From Thermothielavioides terrestris NRRL 8126 (lineage: Eukaryota; Ascomycota; Sordariomycetes; Sordariales; Chaetomiaceae), in contig NC_016459.1 of NCBI RefSeq assembly GCF_000226115.1, positions 1,736,001 to 1,800,000 of the forward strand: a stretch of 64,000 nt of DNA, given 5' to 3'. Position numbers and translations under genes: made by a program. Positions 32,037-43,439 of this stretch are shown here, piece by piece (position 1 is the first letter of the stretch; each line of letters starts with the position of its first letter). The notes beneath the pieces are model-generated. The model did no database searches. It saw only the letters and a program-made list of their open reading frames with translations, and was not told the origin of the DNA.

Positions 32037-33016
32037 ATGACAGTGAGCTGGAAGACCGACGAGCCCCCTAGCGTCGGCCAGCTCTGGCTCAACGTCTACG
32101 CCGTCTTCACCGCGCATTCCAGCGAGGAAGCCTTCCGCCTCGACGCGCAAGCGCAATGGTCTGGCACTGACCGGAGAACGCAACAGCTGAGAACCTTCGG
32201 CTTTGCCATTGACCACCCTCCTTCCTCGTCCGCGGACGCCGCCTACCCCTCAGCCGAGCATGTCGTCCTGTGCTGCCGGTACAGCCCGCACCTGCGCGAG
32301 GCCTTCAGCGTGGTCGCGCTCGACCACGCCGACGGGCGCCACCTGGACCTGTTCCACGTCTGGCAGAAAGACCTGCGCGTGGCGCAAGGCTGGAATGAGA
32401 CGGACTCGCGCGAGCAGCAACGCGCCTACCTGCGCTGCGCGCACGAGGATTCGCACCAGATGGTTGTGCTAGCGCGGTTCGATGACACCTTCTTTGCGCA
32501 CCTTGAGGTGGGTGCACCCGTTCTTTCTTTTCTCCCTCTTCCTCCCCTTTCTCTAGGCCCCTCCTTCAACCCCGCCCCGGCCCCTTGCCCGAACGTCTCC
32601 CATCGTCGTCAGGAGGAAATGCTTTCTAAAGAGCGATATTTACACGCGGCGTTCCTCCTGCAGGAGGACGGAGGAGCGGATCGGCGCGTACTACCCGGCG
32701 GGCGACGTGCGTTTCCGCGGCCGGCACCGTGGAAGTACCTGGGCGGTGAAACCTGATGCACTACCTGTTCCTGGACGACGGGCGCACCATGAGTGTCGTC
32801 GGCGAGTCCAAGTACGCCAACAGCTAGGTGCTCGTAGACGATCTGGTCCGCGGCTTCGACTTTTCGACAAGTCCGTCGACTAGCCGCGCAAGCGGTCCGC
32901 CCTCATGCGCTGCTCGCGCGAGCGCTTCTTCCACCAATGCCCGCTCAACGACAATGACAAGGCCGTGGGTGGGACCGGCGTGGGATTGGTGCCGAAGTTG
33001 TACGAGATTCAGTAGA
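32037..33016 (+). pseudogene. Broken gene of unknown function
   Basis: The first exon (32037-32507, MTVSWKTDEPPSVGQLW..., 157 codons) is open and ends in a good donor (GAG|GTGGGT). Downstream, clearly protein-like sequence continues but in shifting frames: RIGAYYPAGDVRFRG at about 32,680-32,725, then LMHYLFLDDGRTMSVVGESK after a one-base shift, a TAG at 32,826, LVDDLVRGFDF, another shift, a TAG at about 32,881, then RCSRERFFHQCPLND to a stop at 33,014. Both internal stops could come from CAG by C-to-T change, but the frameshifts cannot be RIP. I do not recognise the family. Sequencing error is possible, though several independent lesions make real decay more likely. Unlike the right-hand blocks, the base composition is still GC-rich, so decay is recent or not RIP-driven. 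Confidence 0.65.
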
Positions 33017-33263
33017 TCTGTAGAGAGTATCTAGGGGTTCGAGAGGGAGGGAACGGTTTTGTAAAAAAGAAAAGAAAATATCAAGGTTCTATTGCTGGTT
33101 GCTAGTAGGTAGAAAAGCGACTCTCCGCGAGTCATCTCGCCAAAGAAGCAAGTACCGGGTAATATCACAGTGAAAGTTCATTCGATTTTTTCAGTCATCT
33201 TTACCGAAGCACATCCCACAAACCAGTCCCTGACATAAACACGTTGCAAAAGCATAAGTCCAC

Positions 33264-34879
33264 TTAAACCGCCTTCTTGCCCCCAAGGCCCAGGTGATTC
33301 CAACAAACTGCACCATCAGCAAACGAGTCTGTACTTCGCAGACATCTCTGCGATCAGCGGGAAGGGGATAAGAGACGGACACTTACTCGAAAATCCAAGA
33401 TCGTCCCCAAAGAACAGCTTCATAACCTCTTCGCCCGAGCTGAGGCCGCCCTGGGGCCAGTACGACACGCCCTTCTTGCCGACGGCGAGTCCGATCATAG
33501 GCGGGATCTCGTCGAGCTCGAGGAACTTGGGCGGTGCCTTTTCCGCCTCCGTTTTTGCCGTCGCCTGCATCATCAACTGGTGCAGGTTGTGGGCCGCAAA
33601 GTAGCCCATGTGCATGGCGGCGCCGCAGCGCTTGATGCCGGACCACTTGACGAGGTCGCCGACGGCGAAGTGGGAGGGGGCGAAGGCCAGGCTGCGATGT
33701 GATCAGCACTCACGATGAACAGACGGGAGCTGGAACGAGAGAGAGAATGTGTGTGTATGTGTGTACGTACTTGGCCTCGATCTTGACGTAGCCCTCATCG
33801 TCGAGCACGTGGCGCGGCAGGAAGGTCGTCGAGGGTACGCTCCTGGACACAGCCAGCGAGACCTGGTCGGCCAGCATGCTGTGTCCGTTGGTGAAGTGCA
33901 CGCGCAGACACCTGTTGCCGGCCTCGTCCGTGACCTCTTCGGTGCGGTCGAGGCGGTGGCCCATGAGCACGTCGACGCCAGCGTCGCGAAGCAGCTCCAG
34001 GCTACGGTCCTTGACCTCGTCGGGCAGCGGCTCGGACGAGAGCAGCTTGTCGCGCGAGTGCACAAGCGTGACACGCAGCTGTGGCTGCACCAGCTTGAGC
34101 TCTGCAGCCATCTCGATGCCCACAGCGCCTGCAGAGACTTCAAGTTAAACCCAAACAGAAAAGCAAAGAAAGAGGAATTGAAAAGAAAGAAAAAAGAAAG
34201 AAAGTAAAAGGGGCTATACCACCGCCGACAATGACCACCCCGTGCCTCGCCGCCGTCGTCGCCCGGATATGGTCGCCCGTCTCGAACAGGTACTGCTTCT
34301 TGCGCAGCGACTGGGGCACAACCGGCCACGCCCTCCTCAGGCCGGCGGCCGCGACGAAGTAGTCGTACTGCAGCGTCGACGACTGCGCGCCCCCGTGCGC
34401 GACGTACGTTGCAGTCTTGCGCTCCACGTCCACCGCCTGCACCGAGCCGTGCAGCACGCGGATGTTGGGCGCCGCCCGCAGCGCGGGGATGTCCTCGTAC
34501 CGGACCCAGCACTTGTCGGCGTAGGCCTCGGACGCCAGCGCCAGGGGCGAGCCGATGAGGTGGTCTGGCCGCGCGCGATAATCAGAGACAACGAACGGAG
34601 AAAGTGTTGAGGTTGGTGGTGAGAGGTGAAGCTGGACTTACAGAAACCATCTCTCTCGTCGACTATCGTGATGTCGACTGAGAACTGCGGCCTCTCGTTC
34701 CGCTCGGCCCCGCTATCTTCCTCCTTAGGCTGCGGTGCGCACCGCGGGGGCAGCCCGCTACAGAGATCTTGAAGATTGAGGGCGGCCGAGAGACCAGCGT
34801 AGGAGCCACCGACAATGAGCACTTTGAAGGGGTGCGTTGAACCTTCGACGGAGCTCTGAGGCTCGGGAATGGAGCCCAT
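33264..34879 (-). CDS. AIF-like FAD/NAD(P)-binding oxidoreductase
   Basis: Five exons, 34642-34879, 34220-34564, 33771-34128, 33387-33691 and 33264-33307, give 429 residues. It is a two-dinucleotide-binding-domain flavoprotein of the AIF/FSP1/NDH-2 group, which passes electrons from NAD(P)H to quinones or other acceptors. The FAD site is VLIVGGSYAGLSAALNL near the N-terminus; the NAD(P) site VVIVGGGAVGIEMAAEL lies mid-protein and is rebuilt only after removing the 34129-34219 intron. The second FAD motif is APSHFAVGDLVKW, followed by the C-terminal AIF-like segment LAVGKKGVSYWPQGG. No membrane segment or clear mitochondrial presequence is seen. The last exon is only 44 nt and codes for ICWNHLGLGGKKAV. 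Intron 2 contains a long AAAG-rich purine/pyrimidine run. It lies 1.06 kb from the next dehydrogenase, same strand. The substrate is unknown. Confidence 0.88.
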
Positions 34880-35935
34880 TGCAGATGGCTGTAACGGCTT
34901 TTGGACGATGGGTCTTGGGGCTCGAAGGCAAACAGAGGCGACCAAGTGGCAGCGGTGCTACTCTGTTGTGCTTGTGGGTATTGAACTGTGACTAGGCTGG
35001 TTCCACGCGAACTGGCCAGGGTGAAGAGGCAGTTGCGGCAGGACCTGGAGGAAGAATGCGGGAGAGTGGCCCGGACGTGCTCGACATCCGCTTTATTCGA
35101 CAGGACTGCTTCACGGAGCAAGCGGCCGAAGCGACGGCTCCGAAGACAGCACTCCACCTCCTCCCCTCCTCAACCAGCTGGATCTTGGCGCAATCCCCCT
35201 CTTGCTATCCCTCCCCCTGAGCTCCATAGACGGGTTCCCTCTCGTGGGTCGCTTACCCTACCTCCACAGTCCACACCACCCGGCACCGGAGACCCCCAAT
35301 GCCAACTTATCCCTGCTGGCCACGTATCCGAGAGCCAACCGGAGGGACTCGCAGAACCGCTTCCGCTTCTGGGTCTCCACAGTTGTGCAACCCAGCGCTG
35401 CAGGCCCATCTTATCAGATCATCAGATCATCAGCGGACAGGGATGTGCTCTTTTGTGCGGGAAGAAGAACCGGCAATTGGCTTGCCGGATGCTGGCCTCT
35501 CGGGAGCACATCGGTTTCCCCACTCACCTGTCGTGCTGCGTGCACCCATGAGTGATTTTTCTCCCCTCGGTTGCGTTTCCATGTCCGCTGCGGAGAAGAC
35601 TGAGCAGTCGTTGATTGCCCCTTGCTTCCACTGCCCTTCCAATCATCCATCGCAAGCTCACTTTTAAACCACACATGGCATTGAGGTCGAGGTAGCGGAA
35701 CTTCAGAACTTGGTGGTGAAGGTTGAAGCTTTCCAACGTTCTCGAGTAGAATCAACAAGTTGTAAACCGGATTCTCTTCTCTCCAAGCCCCTCCCCCCAA
35801 TCCTCCCTCACACCCCCACCCTCCAGCCCTGTTCACATACTCCACTGTGAAACCACAAATTCCCGCTCAACGCCCTTCACAAAAGCAAGGACGTATTCCA
35901 GACCACCAACATCTTCCCCCACCTTCCTCAAAGCC
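34880..35935. promoter_or_regulatory. Intergenic: FAD-oxidoreductase promoter and SDR 3' flank
   Basis: A 1.06-kb gap between two minus-strand genes. The left part is the promoter of the FAD oxidoreductase. Around 35,757-35,830 the sequence is C-rich and T-rich. Open frames here lack domains. A short TCATCAGATCATCAG repeat sits at about 35,416-35,431. Confidence 0.4.
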
Positions 35936-37416
35936 TTAAAACCCAGGAAACTCCCACGCACCCTCCTCCGCGCCCCGGTAACCGCCGGGCGGCACGCCGC
36001 CGTTGGCCAGCCCGCCCAGGAAGCGGGTGTGCAGGGCGTACAGGTCCGGGTCGGCGGCCAGCGCGGCCTCCTGCGCGAGCACGTCCTCGAGGTCCTGGCC
36101 GACGTCGAAGTAGCGGCCGCGCAGGGCGCGCTTGGCCACGCCCGCCGCCAGCGCCACGCACACCATGCCGTTGAGGTAGGGCGAGTCGTTGTACACGTCC
36201 AGCGTGTTGGCGAAGGAGGCTCGTGCTGGGGGCGGGAGGGCCGAGATCGAGTCCGCGGCGTACTCTGTGTCGGTCGGTTGCACACGTGTGAGCGTTTCTT
36301 CTGGCTATCTAGGTGTGTGTAGGCGTGTTTGTTGTTGGTGGTAGGGAAGGTTTGATTAATTTAAGATGAAGGAGGGAGGGAGACGCAACTCTTCAGCGTC
36401 ATGGCGCTCTTGATGCCGCCCGGGTGCAGCGCGTACAGGTGCACGTCGTCGAGCCCCTCGACGTCCATTTCCTTCTGCACGCACGCGGTCAGGTTGATCA
36501 GCGCGGCCTTGCTGGCGCAGTAGCTCGTGCTGTACGGGATGGCCACGGTGCCGGCGCGGGAGGCGATGTTGAGCACGCACCCGCTGCGCTGGCGGCGGAA
36601 CTCGGGCACCACCAGCCGCATGAGGTAGTACGGCCCATGGAAGTTGACCGCCATGTCGTGGATGAAGTCGCGCGGGTCTTGGGCGTACATCTGACGGTTC
36701 GGCCTAGTCAGCGTATTCACCGACATCTCGGAAGATGGGGCGGTACGAACCGGTCCAAGGCCGTTGGCGCCCGCGTTGTTGACCAGGATGTCTACCCTGC
36801 CGTGGAGGTCCAGTGTCTACAATGTGAATAAGCCAAGTTGTGGCTAAAGAGCAAGGCACCTCATAACCTCTCCAAGGTGCAGCAGTCACCAAGCGGCCGC
36901 TTGATGCTCTTCGAGGCTTGTCGCCCACTCACCTTCCTTACAAGCGCCTCACACCCCTCCAGCTGCGCAACATCACACTGGACAAACTCGACCGCGCCCG
37001 CCCCAAAGCGGAGACACCGCTCCGTCAGCGCCGGCGGCGGCACCGTCTTATTGTACGTCAACACCAGCTTTGCGCCGGCCACGGCGAACGACTCGGCGAG
37101 TGCCTGGCCTATGGCGCCGGCGGCTCCTACGTTTAGCAGTCAGTACGAGTGTAGTAACCGGAGTCGCATATTTGTGCAAGAAGAGAGGAGAGTGCAGTGT
37201 CCCAATGCGAGAGACAGAATAGATGCAGGTCAGTCCGTGAGTGAAGGAAGGAGGGAGGAAAAAAAAAAAAAAAAGGAAAGAATCAGCACTACCCGTGATG
37301 ATAGCCACCTTGTCCTTCAGCGAGCCCCTGAATTTCGACGGCGAGATGAAAGGGTAGACGTCGCTGCGAAAGCGCGGGACGAATTGGGGCGCGGCTGTCT
37401 GCTGCGTGTCCGTCAT
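35936..37416 (-). CDS. Short-chain dehydrogenase/reductase
   Basis: Five exons, 37293-37416, 36933-37126, 36751-36816, 36390-36690 and 35936-36264, give 337 residues, longer than a classical SDR (about 250) because of N- and C-terminal extensions. The cofactor loop is ITGGAAGAIGQA. VDILVNNAGANG is the NNAG motif. The catalytic Ser is in NIASRAG, and the YxxxK pair is YCASK. LHPGGIKSAM follows as the PG motif. The C-terminal extension (from KYAADSISALPPP) includes NGMVCVALAAGVAKRALRGR and DLEDVLAQ, which looks like the C-terminal part of fungal oxidoreductases annotated as 3-oxoacyl reductase-like; the substrate is not readable. Intron 1 contains an A-rich stretch. The donor of intron 4 (GTTGCG) is weak, but both phases agree. 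Function in a shared pathway with the other dehydrogenase is speculation. Confidence 0.87.
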
Positions 37417-38286
37417 ATTGGTGGTAACTAGGAACCCAGTGACTTGTACCCAATTCCAGTTTTGTACAAGGTTCTTCCGAAGTGGTTTCCGGGTGGACTT
37501 GGAGGCAATGCCTAGGTGCCCTTGATCGCAGCTCGCAGCGAGATCTTCGCATGCAGAAGACAGAACAGGACAGGAGCAAGCAACAGCGGGGTAGCGAGGT
37601 CGTCTACCCCGAGGCATCTCCGCACTCCGTCTGAGCTGAGCGTGCCAGGACGAGTAATGAGTGTCTGGATAAATACAACCGGAACCGCAAGTTGCTTACT
37701 CCCGTCTGCTAGGGGACACGTCAATTGTAATTAATCACATGTAATTATGGCCAGTACTGATTAGCTTTGGACTTGGGTCAAAGAGAATCAATATCTGAAC
37801 ATCTTTCGAGGCTGTGGGACCTAGTTTGTTGTCAGTCGTACCCAAAATGATCGAGGCATGACTCTGAGTAGCTCAAGGCAAGCAGTCGAAGGGCGTATCT
37901 CTATTCGCTCAAGCATGCGGTGGCCAAATAGTTTACTAAGACTATCGAGTTAACGCTGGTGGTATATTATACTTGACGACTGGTGCCAATCGGATGTTGA
38001 AAGGAACTCGCCGCCTCGCTCCTCCATCGCTATGTTCTGTCATACTGGGTTGAACAATAGCAGAAAATCATGCGAGGTAATCCTCCTACCCCATACGCCG
38101 ACCTGTCCCAACCGTTCCGCCGCGCTGTGCAAGACTGTATTGCTCTCGCCCCCTTTTGTAGGTGCCGCTCTATGCCAATGCGACTCGCTGTCTCCCCAAC
38201 GCCGCCCCGTATCACCCCCGTCTTTCCAAGCCATCGTCCCAAGAAATACGACGATACCCTCTTCCCAGAAAGCACAAGTAAGCATT
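37417..38286. promoter_or_regulatory. Intergenic: SDR promoter and lipase 3' flank
   Basis: An 870-bp gap. The left side is the dehydrogenase promoter, with an AT-rich patch near 37,725-37,780 (AATTGTAATTAATCACATGT). No gene is supported; open frames on the two strands mirror each other. Confidence 0.4.
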
Positions 38287-40773
38287 TCATGACTCTGAAT
38301 AGCGCAGCTTGGAAGGCTGCTCCTTCGTCGGCGAACCAGTCGAGTGCCTGCCGCCCTCTGCATAAGGATCAGAATCGCTCTGCAAGCCGCCGTCTGAAGA
38401 TTGCGTCCCTCCCTCCGCATCTGGGGTGAGCATGATCCCAAATCCTCGCGCAGGGGAAGCCGCAATCTCGGCTCGTTCTCTGGTGGCAACGACATTGTCT
38501 GCTTGAGAAACTCTTTTGGTTTGTGAAGGCAACTTCGTAGACTGGCCTTGGGTCGAGCTGGTTTCGTCTCGAGCGTGGAAGTCGACCGATTTTCCGTCCC
38601 GCATATGGCTCTGGCTCTTGGCGTTCCTTCTCAGGCGGGGCTCCAATGCACTGCCGGCTAGCCGGTTGGCCGTGTTCCGTGGCCGCACCTTCAACTCCAA
38701 TCGCTCGTCGTCGTCCGACTGCTCATCTTCGTTGCCCTGGAACGGGGTCCTATGCCTGGCCACCACGAGCTGTATGCTAGCGCCGGAGCCCCTACGCCGG
38801 TCAAACGGCCGGTCTTCTGTCGGCGTGACCTCTCCAGAACCAGGCGGCTGGACGACACGGAACCCTCCATACGGGTTCAATTCGCTCGAGTCGGCGCTGG
38901 GCACCCTGCCGCCAATCATTTTGAAAGCGACCGGCTTCCACACACCCATCGCTCGGCGGAGTTCGACCTGGCTCCGGCTGAAAACGACGCGGGCTCGCAG
39001 GGCGTGTACTGCCTGGTCCAGCGCGAGTTCGATCGAGAGCCGGTTGCGGATGCGGCTCAGCTTCGGCCACGTCGCCCTCTCGCCTATCAAGCAGCTGCGC
39101 AGCATGAACTCGGGCGTCGGGTTCTTCAGCACGAGCCGGAGGTCCGACGTGGAGATCTCGGGGAGGATGGTGATGTCACCAGAGTAGTTCTGGCTCAGGA
39201 CCGAGAGAAGCTTGGTGAGCAGGTTCGGAAAGACGCCCAGCTCGGCTGTGAAGTGCAACCTGTGGAGCGCCTCCTCCTTGGCCATTGACGCCAGCGCATA
39301 AAGCAGCTTCTCGCTGGTGCTCTCGGATCGGTTCTGACGGAGCTTCCCGGGGGCTGGCTGATCGTCCTTGGCGAGGAAAGGAACGACGTGGGGGTTAACC
39401 TGCGAGACGATGAAGTGATTGACGTTGAACATCTCGGCGAGGCGCGTCATGGGAAGGTCGTTGTCCACGGATCCGTCGATGAACTGCTGCGGCGTGGGAA
39501 TCCACGGCTCGTGGGCCCCGGTCACCGGGTGTTTCATGAGCAGAGGGTGGCCCTGAAAAACGAAGGGGACGGAGCAGGAAGCGGCAACGGCAGACCAAAT
39601 CAACACGTTAGGCGCGGTGATGTAGTTGAGTAGACGCGGGACGTCGTAGATGGAAGAAGACGAGACGCAAATGTTGCATATCCGGCGCGTCCGGTTGTAA
39701 GCCTCCAGGAAGGTGACGTCACCGAGCCAGTCACGCATCACCCTCGTCAGGTTGGAGATGTCGGACCAGCTTCCCTCCGTCAGGAGGTGGCGCAGATGGC
39801 TCGAGAGGTTTTCGTTCTCGCCCTCGAACACGCCCAAGTCGCCGAAGGGGAACGCCTTGATCAAGCCGGGAAATTCGTCGTCCTTCCGGGTGCACGCAAC
39901 GGAGCAGACGATGGACCCGGCGGAAGCGCCCGAGATGATGCGCGGAAGCAGGTTCTGTTCGTAAAGCGTCTTGATCACGCCGATGTGCGCCATGCCGAAG
40001 GTGGCACCCCCGCTCAGGAGCAAGGCGCTCCTACCAAAGCTCTGTCTGGCGTACACCATACCCTCCAGCAGGTCTCGGGGACTTATTTCGGTCTGGTAGA
40101 TGCTCTTCTCGACCACGGACTCGATGGTCTTGATGGCCGAGTCGACGTAGCGTTCGATCAGAGCCTTTGTTCCGACGTACGAGTGGCGGTAGAGGCCCAT
40201 GTTGCCCATGTCGCCGACGTCGCGAGATAAGCCGGTCCTGATCAGGTACATCATGGTGCTGATGTCGAAATTGTTTCGGGCCGTGTCCAGGTCTCTCAGC
40301 TTGGCCCGGATAAGATCGGCGTGATATTCGTACTCGCCGCTGGAATCGTCGAGTTTCCACTCATCGTTCCCCTCGAGGCGATCGAGCTGAGTGGCTGCTG
40401 CTTCCCACTCTTTCAGCGTAGTGGCCTGTGTAAAGCTCGGGGTCAGCAGCTGACCGGAGGAGAACACAGGTGAGGTTTGCGAATAGTTCCTTGCATTTTG
40501 CATCCGGGCGGCTAGAATCTGCCTCTGCTCCTCCTCCCGCCTCCGGTTTTCACGTTCCGACGCGGACAGACCGTCTCGCAACTGCAGGACCAGATTGCTG
40601 GCAACCCGGACAATCCACGATAGCGGGGAGGGCGCATGGTTTTTGGGCTTCTTCTTTTTTTTGAACTTGGCCGGGTCGTCTAGCAGATGCGGTTGTCTCG
40701 GGCTCAAGTCGGCACAGTCGACCTGCGTGCCACGCATTTCATGACCAGGGCTGTGGACCAGCAGCTCGGACAT
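38287..40773 (-). CDS. Patatin-like phospholipase / triacylglycerol lipase (Tgl3/4/5 type)
   Basis: A single exon of 828 residues from the first ATG (MSELLVHSPGHEM); the frame is open further up but only from a GTG. It hydrolyses acylglycerols or phospholipids at the lipid-droplet surface in yeast relatives. The N-terminal region has a lysine-rich patch (FKKKKKPKNH) and a segment SWIVRVASNLVLQL, then an acidic helical domain typical of Tgl-family proteins (DUF3336). The patatin core starts at LLLSGGATFGMAHIGVI (oxyanion hole GGATFG). The nucleophile elbow GASAGS puts Ser at residue 284, and the Asp of the catalytic dyad is Asp433 in FIDGSVDND. The last 200 residues are polar, rich in Arg/Ser/Asp and look disordered, probably a phosphorylated regulatory tail. 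It is the last intact gene before the AT-rich block. Confidence 0.92.
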   Translation of the reverse strand: MSELLVHSPGHEMRGTQVDCADLSPRQPHLLDDPAKFKKKKKPKNHAPSPLSWIVRVASNLVLQLRDGLSASERENRRREEEQRQILAARMQNARNYSQTSPVFSSGQLLTPSFTQATTLKEWEAAATQLDRLEGNDEWKLDDSSGEYEYHADLIRAKLRDLDTARNNFDISTMMYLIRTGLSRDVGDMGNMGLYRHSYVGTKALIERYVDSAIKTIESVVEKSIYQTEISPRDLLEGMVYARQSFGRSALLLSGGATFGMAHIGVIKTLYEQNLLPRIISGASAGSIVCSVACTRKDDEFPGLIKAFPFGDLGVFEGENENLSSHLRHLLTEGSWSDISNLTRVMRDWLGDVTFLEAYNRTRRICNICVSSSSIYDVPRLLNYITAPNVLIWSAVAASCSVPFVFQGHPLLMKHPVTGAHEPWIPTPQQFIDGSVDNDLPMTRLAEMFNVNHFIVSQVNPHVVPFLAKDDQPAPGKLRQNRSESTSEKLLYALASMAKEEALHRLHFTAELGVFPNLLTKLLSVLSQNYSGDITILPEISTSDLRLVLKNPTPEFMLRSCLIGERATWPKLSRIRNRLSIELALDQAVHALRARVVFSRSQVELRRAMGVWKPVAFKMIGGRVPSADSSELNPYGGFRVVQPPGSGEVTPTEDRPFDRRRGSGASIQLVVARHRTPFQGNEDEQSDDDERLELKVRPRNTANRLAGSALEPRLRRNAKSQSHMRDGKSVDFHARDETSSTQGQSTKLPSQTKRVSQADNVVATRERAEIAASPARGFGIMLTPDAEGGTQSSDGGLQSDSDPYAEGGRHSTGSPTKEQPSKLRYSES

Positions 40774-42340
40774 GACGGAAATTGGCTGAGAGAGGCGAGA
40801 GGAATCGAAGCGAGGCACCTCCGTCGCATATAGGAACCCGGATGATGGGCGCTATTCGATGCTGCACACGTAGGTCGGGATCATGGAATCACGGGCTCAA
40901 GCGCTTGCGTGCCGTTATTCGGAACCGGAGATTAGCGCAATACCGCATCGGGGCAGGCCGAGGCCCTTTATGATGTAGCAACGTCGGCTCGCGAGGTGCC
41001 GTGAGCACGTCAGAGAACCAGGGATCGCCAAAGCGAGGTGCGAGCAATATTGATGATTAACAGTTCTCAGACCAGGCAGCGAAAGCGAAAGGTGGTAGGT
41101 GCCTACGGCACAAAACTGAGGATCAGGGAGAAGACACGTGGTGAACAGGACATCGAATTCGGTTGAGCAGGTTGTGGAGAGTTGTGGAGGTTGTGGAAAC
41201 TGCCTGGCCGGCTCCCAAATTCCCCGGCGGGTGGTTGTGAGCCACCTGGAAAGAGCGCCTGACGAAATGGACCCCGTGCCCTCACCCAAACAGGAAATGT
41301 GTCTCGTTTCGTGGGGAAAGCCCCACCATCAAGAGGGCAAAGGATTCGTGGGGAAGGCGAGGCGGTTACGTGCGCGTGGCAATCAGCGGGGTAAAGCAGG
41401 GGTCTAGCGGACCGGCCCACCAAGCATACCCGTCAATGCAGCCACTTCGGATCCGTACCACATCACGGATTACCTTACGCTCTGCCCCGATTGTGCCTCA
41501 GACCGCAGACGCAGCTAACGTTAGTGATCAGCAAAAGATGACATCAACGGGGGCCAACGAGACAGTCTCCGATCCATCCCATTGACACTGTTCGACATTA
41601 GAACCGGCATGTTGTCAACTTGCCGATGCATGTCCTCAAGGCAAGCTTCCCGAACGGTGGAGGAGCAGTGTGACCGCATGGTCGAGCTCAGCATTCTCGT
41701 AGGACCACGTACATCCTCCGAATACACAGCGGGACGAGGTGAAAATCGAGAAAAGATTATGCTCTTGCAAGAGCATGGTTTCCATCCATCGGGAAGCGAA
41801 TGGTCCGGCCCAGGGGCAAGCCCCAAACTGGAATGCCCCATTGCCACCGAGTCAGTTGCTGTGGCACAAGATTCAGGAGGGAATGCTCTAGAAAGAACGG
41901 GTGCTCGATCAACCGTTTGCTGGTGAGATCAACCTGCACAGAGTTCACGAGTCAGACTCAGTTTTGCTGACGGGAATCAGACGAGACTCGGGAGGTACCA
42001 TAGGTGGGTGGGATCCCAAGTCCGGAGAGAATTCGGACTCAGTGCCAGTTTGCATACTCGACGAGCGAGATAAAATAGGAGAGGGTTTTCTCAGGGTGGT
42101 TGCAAGCCAAGATCGTTGCCCTCCTGCGCAACTGACGACCTAAGATCTGTTGAGGATGGCGGTACCTCAGGAACGTAACCCACCTTTCCTTCTTTTTCTC
42201 CCAGTTTCAAGTTTTTTTCGACGACAGACCAGTTTCCGTTTGTAGGGGTCGCAACAAGAATCCACGGCTGGATCTTAAAGAGGTCCCGCCAAGACCAATT
42301 TCCGATGTCCCCACAGATACTATAGCGCCCACGCTTAGAA
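40774..42340. other. Intergenic transition to the AT-rich block
   Basis: A 1.6-kb stretch of moderate GC without a supported gene. Open frames on both strands lack domains. A short CTCTTGCAAGAG palindrome lies at about 41,761-41,772. Base composition falls sharply after about 42,340. Confidence 0.45.
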
Positions 42341-42596
42341 GTCACTCCTTTTGCCGCCGCTTAACAATTTCAACGCAGTGGTCCTTACGCCTACGTCGCG
42401 TCAGCAGCTACCTAGCCGCTGGTTTGTATCTATATATATCCTGCCTACGTTTCCCCAACCAATCCGCGTCTATACCAACCCTCTATTCTGCTTAGACCTA
42501 TATTACGACGTTGTATCGCTATGGAATTATGTATTTAGCCTATATCCAATGGATCCTATTAGTAAGTTCAGATTAGTTTACTACCGGCGTATATTA

Positions 42597-43010
42597 GTAG
42601 TTGCTAAATATTGATCTAGCTATAGACTAGTATTCTACTATAGACTAGCTTACTTTATACGGCTAGTAACTAGAAGATATACTAGGTAAGTTGTTTTACT
42701 ATCTACTGATTAGTAGTTGCTAAGTATTGATCTAGCTATAGACTAGCTCGCTTTATATAGTTAATAACAAAACGACGCGCTATATAGCTAGTAATAAGAC
42801 AATGTACTATATAGCTAGCTATAAAACGATACACTGTATAGCTAGCAACTAGAAGATACGTTTAGTAAGTTGTTTTACTACCTACCTATTAGCAGTTACT
42901 AAACATTGATCTAGCTATAGACTAGTATCCTACTATAGACTAGCTCGCTTTGTATAGTTGGTAATAAAACGATGTATTATATAGCTAGTAATAAGACGAT
43001 GTAGCATTTA
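42597..43010. repeat. Degenerate direct repeat, three partial units
   Basis: A sequence beginning agtagttgctaa, then attgatctagctatagacta, recurs at 42,597, 42,712 and 42,891, with further shared pieces (ggctagtaactagaagata, gtaagttgttttacta). Spacing is 115 and 179 bp. The units differ mainly by transitions. Confidence 0.7.
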
Positions 43011-43439
43011 TAGCCTATTAGCGCCCTTGGTCCCTCTCAACGTATAAGTGCCATTTAGTCAAATAGCGAATTTAATTACTAGCGTTAAATTGCTAATACT
43101 GTGCCTACAACGAGCTCTCTAGTCCTAGAACATCTACCTTCTAAACTCGACCTCGATCTAGCTACTTAGCAAATACTATCCTAACCCAAGCTTCTCCCTA
43201 TTCCTAAGCATCTAACCCTACGATCGTTACAATCGAACGGTATTCCTAGTTCTGCTCTAGCCTCTGCCTAGCTACTAGACAGCTCTTCACTATCCTCTAA
43301 GGATGATAGTTCCTCTATAGGGGAAGTAGCTTCTAGACATAGATATAGGTACATTTCCCTAATTTACGTATCTAAACTAGAGGTTGAAGCGCCAAACAGT
43401 AGCCTTACAATTCTTTATAATATCGTAGAGATCCGGGAA

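Noticed and set aside
41521..41926. Short coding frames on both strands
   Set aside because: They mirror each other over the same bases, have no domain and no splice-supported extension.
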